Shown: positions 8,959 to 17,145 of the stretch, in pieces
Numbering within the stretch: position 1 is the first letter of the stretch
Layout: each line of letters opens with the position of its first letter
NCBI GenBank assembly: GCA_017412645.1
Contig: JAFPWX010000022.1
Coordinates: 124,001 to 188,000, forward strand
Source: Bacteroidales bacterium
GTDB lineage: Bacteria; Bacteroidota; Bacteroidia; Bacteroidales; UBA932
Length of the DNA stretch: 64,000 nt
Direction of reading: 5' to 3'
Translations under genes and position numbers: made by a program
The notes under the pieces: model-generated
What the model saw: only the letters and a program-made list of their open reading frames with translations
The model's database searches: none
Told to the model about the DNA's origin: nothing

Positions 8959-10579
8959 CCAGGCCCATTTCGCGGCCCCAGCATCCGTCGGTGATGATAG
9001 GCACCGAACGGCCGTCCAGATCAAGAGTATACACGAAATCCTTCACGAAAGTGTGGGTATGGCCTCCTATGACCAGATCCACGCCACGAGCCTGTGAAAT
9101 CACTGACTGGTCTTCACCATAGCCAAGGTGGCTCAGGAGGATAACCATATCGCAACCTTCCTCTTCCTTGAGGTAAGGGGCCCATTTGAGTATGGTCCCG
9201 ACATTGTCGTACTGCTGGATACGCTGGGCGGTAGGAGCGGCGACCATGGTGGCGATGTCGGATTCCATTCCAATTATGCCAATCTTCATGCCTCCGCGGC
9301 GGATTATGGCATATGGAGCCACGAACTGCTGGAGAGTGTCCGGGAATTCACAGTTTGCGCAAACTATCGGGCAGTCTATTTTTGCCAGACGGCCTGCCAG
9401 GTCCTCGATTCCGTTGTCCAGCTCATGGTTTCCAAGGGTGATGCAGTCGTATCCGAGCGCGTTTATCATCTTCGGCTCGAGGCTCCCCCCAAGTTCGCTA
9501 TAGTATGAACTGCCCTGGTTGAAGTCGCCTGCATGTAGGAAAAGAACCTTGCTTGCAGGATAGACGCGACGAATGCTGTCAGCAAATGCTGCCCTTTCAA
9601 TAATGCCACCGCGATAACCTACTTCCGTGGGGAACGGGTCGAAGTGAGAATGGGTGTCGTTGCAGTGCATGATCACCAGCCTGGGCTTACGGGTAGGAGC
9701 GGGTTCCGCTTCGGCTGCAGGGGCGTTCTCCTTTACTAGCAGCTTGTCCCCGGCCTTCTGCACGCGGACTCTGCCATCGGTAGCATACGTTAGCTGCTCC
9801 CCTGCCGCAGTGATGGCGCGAATGTCTTCCAGAATGATGTCGCCGATACGGTGGTCGGTGATGATGAAGTCCTTGGCACCACGGGCGAGCTTGTAACCGT
9901 CGCCACCGTCCATCATGAAGTCTATGGTGGCGAGACTGTAGTATTTGCGGTCGTCGATGGGCTTGCCGCCAATCTTCGCGCTCACAAGGCGGCCGTTCTC
10001 TATCACCAGTTCCGCACCCGAAACGCACTGAGGCCTTGTTTCGGCCATCTGCTCGAACACTTTACGGAGTTCGCTGCCAGGCACCAGGAGCCAGGTTGCG
10101 TAGTTGCTGAAAGGCAGCATGCTCACCACGTCGTCCAGCAGCACGTTTCCTTTGGGAAGATCGCAGCGTATGCCGCCGAAGTTGGTGATTGCCAGATCGA
10201 CATGCTTTCCGGTTATGCGTTCAGTTGCTGCCTTGAGATGGTCGACAATAAAGTTGCTCAGAGGGCTTTCCGGCGCATATCTGGTCAGTCCTTCGGGAGC
10301 GAAGGCGATGGCTTCCTTCAGATATGCCATTTCAGGCTGGACTCCGATCAGCAGGCTCGCAACCTCCGGAGTGCTACCCCCGCGGAACGTGCGGCCGTTA
10401 GGAGCCTTGTAGGCCTTCCCTTCAAGCGCTCCCAGCGCCTCCGGGACATTGTCGGCAGCAGGAACGGTAACGCCGGTGCGGTGACCGTCCATATCGAAGC
10501 GTTCCCAATAGTAGGCTTGGGGGGTGACATTGCATGCCGCAATGAGCAGCAACGGAAGAAGCGCACGCAGAATCTTCAT
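8945..10579 (-). CDS. 5'-nucleotidase/2',3'-cyclic phosphodiesterase lipoprotein with swapped domain order
   Basis: 544 residues from the ATG at 10579, two bases after the ABC permease stop. Residues 1-16 are a lipoprotein signal (LLPLLLIAAC, lipobox Cys16), so the protein is predicted to be an envelope lipoprotein. The 5'-nucleotidase C-terminal domain comes first (NFGGIRCDLPKGNV and MDGGDGY, the nucleoside-stacking loop). An Ala/Pro/Glu-rich linker follows, then the metallophosphoesterase domain (NDTHSHFDPF, HAGDFNQGS, LGNHELD, LLSHLGYG, GGHTHTF: a full set of metal ligands). Classical UshA-type enzymes have the reverse order. In many Bacteroidales these two domains are separate neighbouring genes, so this looks like a fusion of that pair. 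It probably releases nucleosides from extracytoplasmic nucleotides. Confidence 0.9.
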   Translation of the reverse strand: MKILRALLPLLLIAACNVTPQAYYWERFDMDGHRTGVTVPAADNVPEALGALEGKAYKAPNGRTFRGGSTPEVASLLIGVQPEMAYLKEAIAFAPEGLTRYAPESPLSNFIVDHLKAATERITGKHVDLAITNFGGIRCDLPKGNVLLDDVVSMLPFSNYATWLLVPGSELRKVFEQMAETRPQCVSGAELVIENGRLVSAKIGGKPIDDRKYYSLATIDFMMDGGDGYKLARGAKDFIITDHRIGDIILEDIRAITAAGEQLTYATDGRVRVQKAGDKLLVKENAPAAEAEPAPTRKPRLVIMHCNDTHSHFDPFPTEVGYRGGIIERAAFADSIRRVYPASKVLFLHAGDFNQGSSYYSELGGSLEPKMINALGYDCITLGNHELDNGIEDLAGRLAKIDCPIVCANCEFPDTLQQFVAPYAIIRRGGMKIGIIGMESDIATMVAAPTAQRIQQYDNVGTILKWAPYLKEEEGCDMVILLSHLGYGEDQSVISQARGVDLVIGGHTHTFVKDFVYTLDLDGRSVPIITDGCWGREMGLVKVY

Positions 10580-10581
10580 AT

Positions 10582-11943
10582 CTATTTCTGTTTTAACCAT
10601 TTCCAAAGGTCTGCCCAGGTGGATTTCTTACCGAAGATAAGAATGCCGGCCCTGTAGATTTTGGCAGACGCCCATGCGCAAAGGGCGAAGGTCGCTATAA
10701 GGATGGCGACTGAGAGTATGAGTTCCCAGCCGGGCACTCCGTATGGAATGCGCGCCAGCATGACTATGGGCGACGTGAACGGTATCATGCTCCCCCACCA
10801 AACCACCTGACTATACGGATTGCGCATTGCCATAAGGGCGATGAAGAATCCTATGATTAGCGGAATGGTTATAGGCAACTGAAGCTGCTGGCTGTCCGAT
10901 TCGTTCTCAACCGCAGATCCTACCGCAGCGAACAGCGAAGCATAGAGAAGGTAGCCAAGTACGAAATAGACCAGGAACGCGATTATCAGCTGGCCCCAGT
11001 GGATGTTGCCGAGGGTGGTAAGAATGGTCTTGAGGCCGCTATCTTCCATCGTAGCAACCGCGTCTTGAATATTGAAGCCGGTGCCCATGGCAGCCATCTG
11101 GGCCGTCTGTTCCATGGCGTCGCTGCCTTGCATCTTCTGGAGCAGCTTCGGGCCGAAGGCCGCGCCTCCGATTCCGACGATCGCGAGGGTGAGCACTATC
11201 CACAGCGCGAACTGCGTGAGCGCGACGAGTGCCACGCCTATGATCTTGCCGAACATCAGATCGATGCTCTTGACAGAGGATACAAGCACTTCTACCACGC
11301 GGGAACTCTTTTCTTCGATTACCGAGCCCATGACCATGCCACTGAACATTGCCACGAAGATGTAGATAAGCATGCCCAGAACCATGGAAATGATCATGAA
11401 GATGCCGGATTCGGAAATGGTTTCCTTACCATCCTCACCGAGGGTGAATTCCTGCACATGGATGCGGGCCTTCACGTTGGAAAGGATTTCGTCCAGCCCC
11501 TTGATATTGTAGGACTTGATGCGATAGTCTTCCACGGCATCCGATACGCGGCCTGAAAGACTCTCAGCAAAATCTACTCCTGCGGGCTTGGTGCTATAGG
11601 TTGCCACACTCACGGAACTCGCTGAATCCAACGGGCTGATTACCACGAGGATGTCTTTTCCAAGCTCGTCCAGACGGCCTTTAAGCTCTTCGGGATCTTC
11701 CGTGGAGTAATCGTACCAGTTGGCGGCCTGACCATTCTCGAGGAAGGGCATTACTATGCCGCTCTGGTCCACCACGGCGACCTCCTTGGTCTTCTCCTTG
11801 GTGTTGAGCATAATGAGGCTCGGGAGCACCATCATGGCAGCGAAGAGAATCGGCACCACGAAGGTGAGGATAAGGAAGGATTTCTTGCGAACGCGGGTAT
11901 TATATTCGCGGCCGATGACGAGGCCTATTGTTTTGAAGTTCAT
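10582..11943 (-). CDS. ABC-2 type transporter permease
   Basis: 453 residues. One membrane segment near residues 22-45 is followed by a periplasmic region of about 130 residues, then a cluster of five to six membrane helices (for example IISMVLGMLIYIFVAMFSGMVMGSVIEEKSSR). The EEKSSRVVEVLVSSVKS loop after the second helix is characteristic of the NatB/YhaP branch of ABC-2 permeases. It pairs with the ATP-binding protein just upstream, whose stop it overlaps by four bases (ATGA). Together they should form an inner-membrane exporter; members of this branch export sodium or unknown small molecules. The substrate cannot be read from the sequence. Confidence 0.92.
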   Translation of the reverse strand: MNFKTIGLVIGREYNTRVRKKSFLILTFVVPILFAAMMVLPSLIMLNTKEKTKEVAVVDQSGIVMPFLENGQAANWYDYSTEDPEELKGRLDELGKDILVVISPLDSASSVSVATYSTKPAGVDFAESLSGRVSDAVEDYRIKSYNIKGLDEILSNVKARIHVQEFTLGEDGKETISESGIFMIISMVLGMLIYIFVAMFSGMVMGSVIEEKSSRVVEVLVSSVKSIDLMFGKIIGVALVALTQFALWIVLTLAIVGIGGAAFGPKLLQKMQGSDAMEQTAQMAAMGTGFNIQDAVATMEDSGLKTILTTLGNIHWGQLIIAFLVYFVLGYLLYASLFAAVGSAVENESDSQQLQLPITIPLIIGFFIALMAMRNPYSQVVWWGSMIPFTSPIVMLARIPYGVPGWELILSVAILIATFALCAWASAKIYRAGILIFGKKSTWADLWKWLKQK

Positions 11944-12815
11944 TCTGCTGCAGGGGCCTCCTCTCCCGAATTGGTTACCAGACTGATGAAAATGTCGTTC
12001 ATGCGGGGCATGAGTTCACGGTAGCTGTTTACCGTTATGCCCTTGTCGATAAAGGATTTGAGAGTGCTGTTGCCGGCGGTTTCGCGGGGAAGGACCTCTG
12101 TATGGCGACCTTCGGCGTCAGTGTACTCGATTTCTATGTTGTCGTTGCCGTAGCGGCGGCGGATTTCCTGAACGTCGCCGGAAATGATAAGATGGCTGCG
12201 GTTGATGAGGGCGATGTCGTTGCAGAGCTCCTCCACGCTGCCCATGTCGTGCGTGGAAAGGATAATGGTTGCTCCTTCGTCGCGAAAACGGAGGATTTCC
12301 TTGCGCACCAGGTCGGCGTTAACCGGATCGAAGCCGCTGAAAGGCTCGTCCAGTATCATGAGAGCGGGCTTATGCACCACCGTGGTGATGAACTGAAGCT
12401 TCTGAGCCATACCCTTGGAGAGCTCTTCCACCTTCTTTCCCCACCAGTCCTGGATGCCGAAGCGGACGAACCAGTCCTTGAGGGCTGCGATTGCATCTGT
12501 GCGGGACATGCCTTTGAGGCGGGCCAGGTATAGGGCCTGCTCCCCTACCTTCATCTTACGGTAGAGTCCACGTTCTTCAGGCATGTAACCTATGCGGGCG
12601 ACGTCTTCCTGAGTGATGGGTTTGCCGCGGAAAAGTATCTCTCCGCCGCTGGGGATTGTGATACGGTTTATAATGCGGATGAGGGTGGTTTTACCGGCGC
12701 CGTTCGGTCCGAGAAGACCGGTTATCCTGCCCTCCTGAAAATCGAGGTTCACATGGTCCAGGGCCACCTTTGTGCCGAAGGATTTGCAAACCTCTTTACA
12801 TTCAATTAGAGCCAT
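11940..12815 (-). CDS. ABC transporter ATP-binding protein
   Basis: 291 residues. Walker A GPNGAGKTT near residues 36-44, Q-loop region, signature LSKGMAQKLQF, Walker B LMILDEPFSGFDP, D-loop and switch histidine in ILSTHDMGS. The C-terminal part (from about residue 215) is the extra domain found in NatA/YhaQ-type ATPases. It energises the permease encoded immediately downstream, with which it overlaps by four bases. The gene leads an operon of three: ATPase, permease and nucleotidase lipoprotein. Confidence 0.94.
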   Translation of the reverse strand: MALIECKEVCKSFGTKVALDHVNLDFQEGRITGLLGPNGAGKTTLIRIINRITIPSGGEILFRGKPITQEDVARIGYMPEERGLYRKMKVGEQALYLARLKGMSRTDAIAALKDWFVRFGIQDWWGKKVEELSKGMAQKLQFITTVVHKPALMILDEPFSGFDPVNADLVRKEILRFRDEGATIILSTHDMGSVEELCNDIALINRSHLIISGDVQEIRRRYGNDNIEIEYTDAEGRHTEVLPRETAGNSTLKSFIDKGITVNSYRELMPRMNDIFISLVTNSGEEAPAAE

Positions 12816-12861
12816 AAATTCTGTTTTGTTTTCGAAGCGCTAATATACGCAAATAATTTCT

Positions 12862-12869
12862 TATTTTTG
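12862..12869 (+). promoter_or_regulatory. -7 box of the holA operon promoter
   Basis: TATTTTTG fits TAnnTTTG, eight bases before the holA ATG at 12877. It would serve the run holA to hpf, whose genes are nearly all overlapping. Confidence 0.5.
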
Positions 12870-12876
12870 TAAGGTT

Positions 12877-13917
12877 ATGGCAAAAGGAAGTCCAGACGCA
12901 GCGGCCGTCAGTGCCAGCATTATAGAGGAAGTCCGCAACGGCGTTTTCCGTCCAGTATACCTCCTTATGGGAGACGAGCCCTACTACCCTGAGCTCGTCT
13001 GCAAAGCCATTATGGACAACTGTCTGGACGAGGCCGAGCGGGACTTCAACGAAACCGTCTGCTATGGTCCGGATGTCACTGCCGACCAGGTGGTCACCGC
13101 CGCGCGCCGCTATCCCATGATGGCGGAGCGTCAGCTGGTGGTGGTCAAGGAAGCGCAGGGACTCAAGGGCATCGAAGCTCTCAGCGTCTACACGGACGCC
13201 CCTCTGGATAGTACCGTGCTGGTGCTGCTCTTCCACCGAGGCAAGCTGGACAAACGTTACGGTCTCTACAAGAGCATAGCCAAGAACGGCGTGGTACTGG
13301 ACTCTCCCGCCATCAGGGACTACGAAGTTCCCGGCTGGATCGTATCTTACTACCGTTCCCGCGGCCTCGGCATCGACCCGCAGGCCGCCGCACTACTGGC
13401 GGAATCGGCCGGAACTGACCTGTCGGTAATCGTTGCCGAAACTGAAAAACTCCTCCGAAATCTGCCGGAAAGCGCCACGCAGGTAAGCGTGCAGGACATA
13501 GAAAAGAACGTCGGCATCTCCCGGGAATTCTCGGTATTCGAGCTCACCAGGGAGTTGTCTGCCCGAAACGCTCCCCGCGCTCTCAAGCTCGCCAGGCACA
13601 TCGGTGCAGGCGCCCGTTTCGCAATGCCGCCCGCAATCAGCGTGCTCTACACCCATTTCTACCGTATCCTCCGCTACGAGGCCTTCCTTCAGAACAACCC
13701 CCATCCTTCCAGGGAAGACGCCGCCGCAGTGCTTGGAGTCAGCCCCTTCTTCGTGCGCGAGTACGATCAGGCCGTGCGGAATTATCCGCTCAGGCGCACC
13801 ATGTCAATCATCTCCATGCTTTGCGAATACGACTATCTCGGCAAGGGAGGAGACGGCGCCGCAACCGCTCCCGATGAGCTTCTGGTAGAACTCACCGCAA
13901 AAATTCTGAATTCATAA
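12877..13917 (+). CDS. holA: DNA polymerase III delta subunit
   Basis: 346 residues, normal for delta (about 340). The N-terminal domain opens with FRPVYLLMGDEPYYPELV, the family's clamp-interacting start, followed by the degenerate AAA+ fold without a Walker A motif (VVVKEAQGLKG; VLVLLFHRGKLDKR). The helical collar domain at the C-terminus includes ISVLYTHFYRILRYE. Delta opens the beta sliding clamp within the clamp loader. The stop overlaps the next gene's start (TAATG), so it is translationally coupled to the downstream PD-(D/E)XK protein. Confidence 0.93.
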   Translation: MAKGSPDAAAVSASIIEEVRNGVFRPVYLLMGDEPYYPELVCKAIMDNCLDEAERDFNETVCYGPDVTADQVVTAARRYPMMAERQLVVVKEAQGLKGIEALSVYTDAPLDSTVLVLLFHRGKLDKRYGLYKSIAKNGVVLDSPAIRDYEVPGWIVSYYRSRGLGIDPQAAALLAESAGTDLSVIVAETEKLLRNLPESATQVSVQDIEKNVGISREFSVFELTRELSARNAPRALKLARHIGAGARFAMPPAISVLYTHFYRILRYEAFLQNNPHPSREDAAAVLGVSPFFVREYDQAVRNYPLRRTMSIISMLCEYDYLGKGGDGAATAPDELLVELTAKILNS

Positions 13918-14297
13918 TGTGGGATCCGCTGCGTCGTAAGGAAGTGGCGGATACCCCCGAGGAGCGGGTCCGTCAATGGTTCATAGGGGTGCTGTCTGGC
14001 AGCGGTTTTCCCATGGGCCTGATGGGCAGCGAAGTGCCTCTTTCCTATGGCGGAAAGTCTTTACGGGCCGATATCGTAGTGTACGACCGTGCTGGCGAGC
14101 CTCTGGCCATAGTTGAGTGCAAGCGGCAGGAGGTGGAGATCACTGCAGACGTGGCCCGCCAGGCGCTACTCTACCACGGAGCCCTTCCCGTTCGCTTTAT
14201 TTTCCTAACTAACGGAAATAATACTTATATTTATCGGCGGGCTGCGGCAGGCTTTGAAGCTCTGGACCGTTTCCCCACCTACGAAGAAATGCTATGA
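13917..14297 (+). CDS. small type I restriction HsdR_N-like PD-(D/E)XK domain protein
   Basis: 126 residues. After a helical N-terminus, the nuclease-like core shows SLRADIVVYDRAG (the D of the motif) and AIVECKRQEVEI (the E-x-K), followed by VARQALLYHGALPVRFIFLTNG. This is the HsdR_N_2 domain found as a stand-alone small protein in Bacteroidota, commonly next to holA. No restriction or specificity subunits are nearby, so a role in classical restriction is unlikely; a repair or replication role is suggested only by position. It overlaps holA (TAATG) and cca (ATGA). Confidence 0.85.
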   Translation: MWDPLRRKEVADTPEERVRQWFIGVLSGSGFPMGLMGSEVPLSYGGKSLRADIVVYDRAGEPLAIVECKRQEVEITADVARQALLYHGALPVRFIFLTNGNNTYIYRRAAAGFEALDRFPTYEEML

Positions 14298-15733
14298 GCA
14301 CCGTAACCGCGCAATATCTCGACAGACCCATCTTCAAAATAGTTTCGAAGGTGGCCGCAGAGCGTGGCGTAAAAGCCTTCGCAATAGGTGGTTACGTGCG
14401 CGACTGCTTCCTCGGCAGGCATAGCAGCGACATTGATATTGTGGTGGAAGGGAGCGGTATCGACTTCGCCACCGCAGTCGGGGAAGCCACTCACAGTAAG
14501 GTGTCCTATTTCCGTAATTTCGGCACCGCCATGCTCCGTTACCATGGAGATGAAATCGAGTTCGTAGGCGCCCGCAAGGAATCCTATCGTCGCGAATCCC
14601 GCAAACCCATCGTGGAAGACGGCACCCTGCGCGACGATCAGCTCCGCCGTGATTTCACCATCAACGCCATGGCCTTCTCGCTGAATGAGGATTCGTATGG
14701 TGAATTGGTCGACCCCTTCGGCGGCATCAGGGACCTGGCGGCCGGCATTATCCGCACTCCCCTCGACCCCGACACAACCTATAGCGACGATCCCCTCCGC
14801 ATGCTGAGGGCGGTTCGTTTCGCAACAAAGCTCTCCACTCCCGAACAGACCTTCACCATCGTCCCGGAAAGCATTGAAAGCATGCGCCGCATGGCCGACC
14901 GCCTCTCTATCCTCTCAAAAGAAAGGATAGCCGAGGAACTGAACAAAATGCTTGTCTGCCCAAAGCCTTCCATGGCATTCTTCCTTCTGGACGACGCCGG
15001 CCTGCTGCCCAAGATTCTGCCGCAGTTGTCGGCCCTGAAGGGCGTTGAGACGGTGGACGGACGCGGTCATAAAGACAATTTCACCCACACGCTCGCCGTG
15101 CTGGACAACGTTGCAGCGAGTGACGGCCCCGAACCCAAACTCTGGCTTCGCTGGGCAGCTCTCCTGCACGACATAGGCAAAGCTCAGGTAAAGAAATATA
15201 TCCCCGGAACCGGCTGGACCTTCCATGGCCACGACCTTGCCGGCTCCCGGATAGTGCCCGGTATCTTCGCGTCGCTCAAGCTCCCCATCGAGGAGATGAA
15301 ATACGTGAAGAAGCTGGTGTGGCTGCACATGCGTCCCATTTCTCTGGTAGACGATATCGTCACGGATTCCGCGGTGCGCCGTTTGCTTTTCGACGCCGGC
15401 GACGACATCGACGATCTCATGCTCCTCTGCCATGCCGATATAACTTCCAGGAATGCAGAGAAAGTGCGGAAGATTCACGCGAATTTCGAGCTGGTGAAGC
15501 AGAAGCTCGTGGAAGTGGAGGCCAAGGACGCCATTCGCAATTTCAAGAATCCCATAAGCGGGGATTATATTATGGAGCTGTACGGAATTGAGCCCTGCAA
15601 CACGATAGGAGAGATCAAAGAATACGTAAAAGAGGCCATTCTGGACGGCAAAATCGGCAATAATTTCGAGGAGGCCGACGCCCTTATGCGCGTCAAGGCA
15701 GCAGAACTCGGGCTGGTTGAGAAATGCAAATAG
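14294..15733 (+). CDS. cca: CCA tRNA nucleotidyltransferase with HD domain
   Basis: 479 residues. The class II nucleotidyltransferase head is FAIGGYVRDCFLGRHSSDID (GGxVRD and DxD), then the RRDFTINAMAF motif and the SDDPLRMLRAVRF nucleotide-recognition segment. A HD phosphohydrolase domain follows with LLHDIGKAQV near residue 295. The enzyme adds or repairs the 3' CCA of tRNAs. This is needed here because the tRNA genes in the window (Ser and Val) do not encode CCA. The start overlaps the previous stop (ATGA) and the end overlaps the recombinase start by ten bases. Confidence 0.94.
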   Translation: MSTVTAQYLDRPIFKIVSKVAAERGVKAFAIGGYVRDCFLGRHSSDIDIVVEGSGIDFATAVGEATHSKVSYFRNFGTAMLRYHGDEIEFVGARKESYRRESRKPIVEDGTLRDDQLRRDFTINAMAFSLNEDSYGELVDPFGGIRDLAAGIIRTPLDPDTTYSDDPLRMLRAVRFATKLSTPEQTFTIVPESIESMRRMADRLSILSKERIAEELNKMLVCPKPSMAFFLLDDAGLLPKILPQLSALKGVETVDGRGHKDNFTHTLAVLDNVAASDGPEPKLWLRWAALLHDIGKAQVKKYIPGTGWTFHGHDLAGSRIVPGIFASLKLPIEEMKYVKKLVWLHMRPISLVDDIVTDSAVRRLLFDAGDDIDDLMLLCHADITSRNAEKVRKIHANFELVKQKLVEVEAKDAIRNFKNPISGDYIMELYGIEPCNTIGEIKEYVKEAILDGKIGNNFEEADALMRVKAAELGLVEKCK

Positions 15734-16659
15734 AGCAATACCTCGCATATCTGGGAGGAGTGCGCCGTTACTCCCCCCGTACGCAGGAAGTCTATCGTGA
15801 CATCCTGAAACGTTTCGAGGATTCCGGAGAGCAACTAACCCCGACGGGTATAAGGAATTATGAGGTTTCGCTGCTGGATGCCAAAGGCGACAGCGCCCGC
15901 ACGGTTGATCTGCATCTTTCAGTATTGAGCGGATATTGCCGCTGGGCCATGCGTAAAGGCCTTATGGATTCCAATCCGGTACGGCTCGTCCCAAAGCCTA
16001 AACAAGAAAAGCGTCTACCCGTTTTTTATCGGGAGGCGGACATGAAGGAGTATTTTGCCTCTACCGCTGTCAATGCAGATGCAGAGCAACTGGAATTCAT
16101 GAAAAGCCTTCCTGTCGGAGATCCTACCGTTAAGGAGTTGTATTCCCGTCGGTTACGCAGGCTTATAGTTTCCATGCTGTATGGAACCGGCCTTCGCCGG
16201 AGCGAACTGATCTCTCTGAACTACTCTTCCGTGGACTTCTCCCGCAAGGTTCTGTCGGTGCGAGGCAAGGGCGACAAAATGCGGGAAATTCCCCTCACCT
16301 CTTCTCTTTGTCAGGAAATTTCACTATATTTGAGTGCAGCAGCATGGATGCTGGGCGATGGTTCGTCTGCCACTCCCCTTTTGCGCACCCCAGCCGGAGG
16401 CCGGCTCTATCCGGTCTTTTGCGACAGGGCTGTAAAGCTGGAACTCGGCGGCGAAGTCACGGGGCAGAAATCCCCGCACATCCTTCGCCACACGCTGGCC
16501 ACGGAACTGCTGGAAGGCGGAGCAGACCTCAATTCCATAAAGGAACTTCTCGGTCACTCCTCTCTTGCAGCCACCCAGGTCTACACGTACAACAGCATCG
16601 AGAGGCTGCGAAGTGAATATAACAAAGCCCATCCGAGGGCAAATAAAAAGGAGGAATAA
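15724..16659 (+). CDS. XerC/XerD-like tyrosine recombinase
   Basis: 311 residues with a SAM-like N-terminal domain (YLAYLGGVRRYSPRTQEVYR) and a full catalytic set: Arg in GTGLRRSEL, Lys in VRGKGDKMREI, HxxR in HILRHTLATELL, His in LLGHSSLAATQ, and Tyr in VYTYNS. Length and motifs fit XerC/D, which resolves chromosome dimers at dif. Location in a housekeeping operon between cca and hpf, with no repeats around it, argues for a resident Xer protein and not a mobile element integrase. Which of the two Xer proteins it is cannot be settled here. Confidence 0.88.
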   Translation: MQIEQYLAYLGGVRRYSPRTQEVYRDILKRFEDSGEQLTPTGIRNYEVSLLDAKGDSARTVDLHLSVLSGYCRWAMRKGLMDSNPVRLVPKPKQEKRLPVFYREADMKEYFASTAVNADAEQLEFMKSLPVGDPTVKELYSRRLRRLIVSMLYGTGLRRSELISLNYSSVDFSRKVLSVRGKGDKMREIPLTSSLCQEISLYLSAAAWMLGDGSSATPLLRTPAGGRLYPVFCDRAVKLELGGEVTGQKSPHILRHTLATELLEGGADLNSIKELLGHSSLAATQVYTYNSIERLRSEYNKAHPRANKKEE

Positions 16660-16660
16660 T

Positions 16661-16960
16661 ATGGATATTAAACTGAAAAGCCTCAAGTTCGACGCCGACC
16701 AGAAGCTGGCCGAATACGTCGACAAGAAAGTCAGCCGCCTGGAGAGGTTCTTCCCCGCCGGTGCTGAACAGACCGCGGAAGTAACCCTGTCGCTCGGCGT
16801 GAATCCCGAGAACAAAGAAGTGAAGATTCTCGCGCACATTCCGGGACAGGAACTCGTGATTGAGCGCCAGAGCACTTCGTTCGAGCAGGCAATCACCGAC
16901 GCAGTGGACGCAATGAAGGAAAAACTCACTCGCGCAAAGGAAAAGCTTTACGAGAAATAG
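16661..16960 (+). CDS. hpf: short ribosome hibernation promoting factor (HPF/RaiA)
   Basis: 99 residues from the ATG at 16661, preceded by AAGGAGGAATAAT, one of the few clear ribosome binding sites here. Upstream in-frame codons belong to the recombinase gene. The fold is the beta-alpha-beta-beta-beta-alpha of S30Ae proteins (KFDADQKLAEYVDKKVSRLE; final helix FEQAITDAVDAMKEKL). The length marks the short form without the dimerising C-terminal domain. It binds the decoding region of the 30S subunit and silences ribosomes in stationary phase. It follows the recombinase stop by one base. Confidence 0.92.
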   Translation: MDIKLKSLKFDADQKLAEYVDKKVSRLERFFPAGAEQTAEVTLSLGVNPENKEVKILAHIPGQELVIERQSTSFEQAITDAVDAMKEKLTRAKEKLYEK

Positions 16961-16972
16961 ACTCTGCAGGGC

Positions 16973-17001
16973 TTGCAAATCAGAAAAATTCCTTATATTT
17001 G
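16973..17001 (+). promoter_or_regulatory. tRNA-Ser promoter
   Basis: TTG at 16973-16975 and TATATTTG at 16994-17001 with 18 bases between them, 11 bases before the tRNA 5' end. A good Bacteroidota promoter pair. Confidence 0.65.
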
Positions 17002-17012
17002 CAGCCCCTTTA

Positions 17013-17100
17013 GGAAAGATGCTCGAGTGGCTGAAGAGGCGCGTCTGGAAAGCGCGTAACCGCCTAAAGCGGTTCCCGGGTTCGAATCCCGGTCTTTCCG
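17013..17100 (+). tRNA. tRNA-Ser(GGA)
   Basis: 88 nt with a 7-bp acceptor stem (GGAAAGA with TCTTTCC), G discriminator at 17100, long variable arm as in class II tRNAs, TTCGAAT T-loop, and anticodon loop CTGGAAA giving anticodon GGA (reads UCC/UCU). CCA is not encoded. Its last 14 bases lie inside the prophage attL core, so integration leaves the tRNA intact. Confidence 0.95.
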
Positions 17101-17104
17101 CAAA
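17087..17104 (+). other. attL core
   Basis: TCCCGGTCTTTCCGCAAA, the 3' end of tRNA-Ser plus four bases; identical to 53015-53032. Confidence 0.92.
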
Positions 17105-17145
17105 ATCCCCTTAAATCGCTATCAATCAATAATTTAGGCGATTTT

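Noticed and set aside
15724-16659. A second integrase suggesting another mobile element.
   Set aside because: Motifs and length are those of XerC/D, it sits in a tight housekeeping operon, and there are no flanking repeats or cargo.
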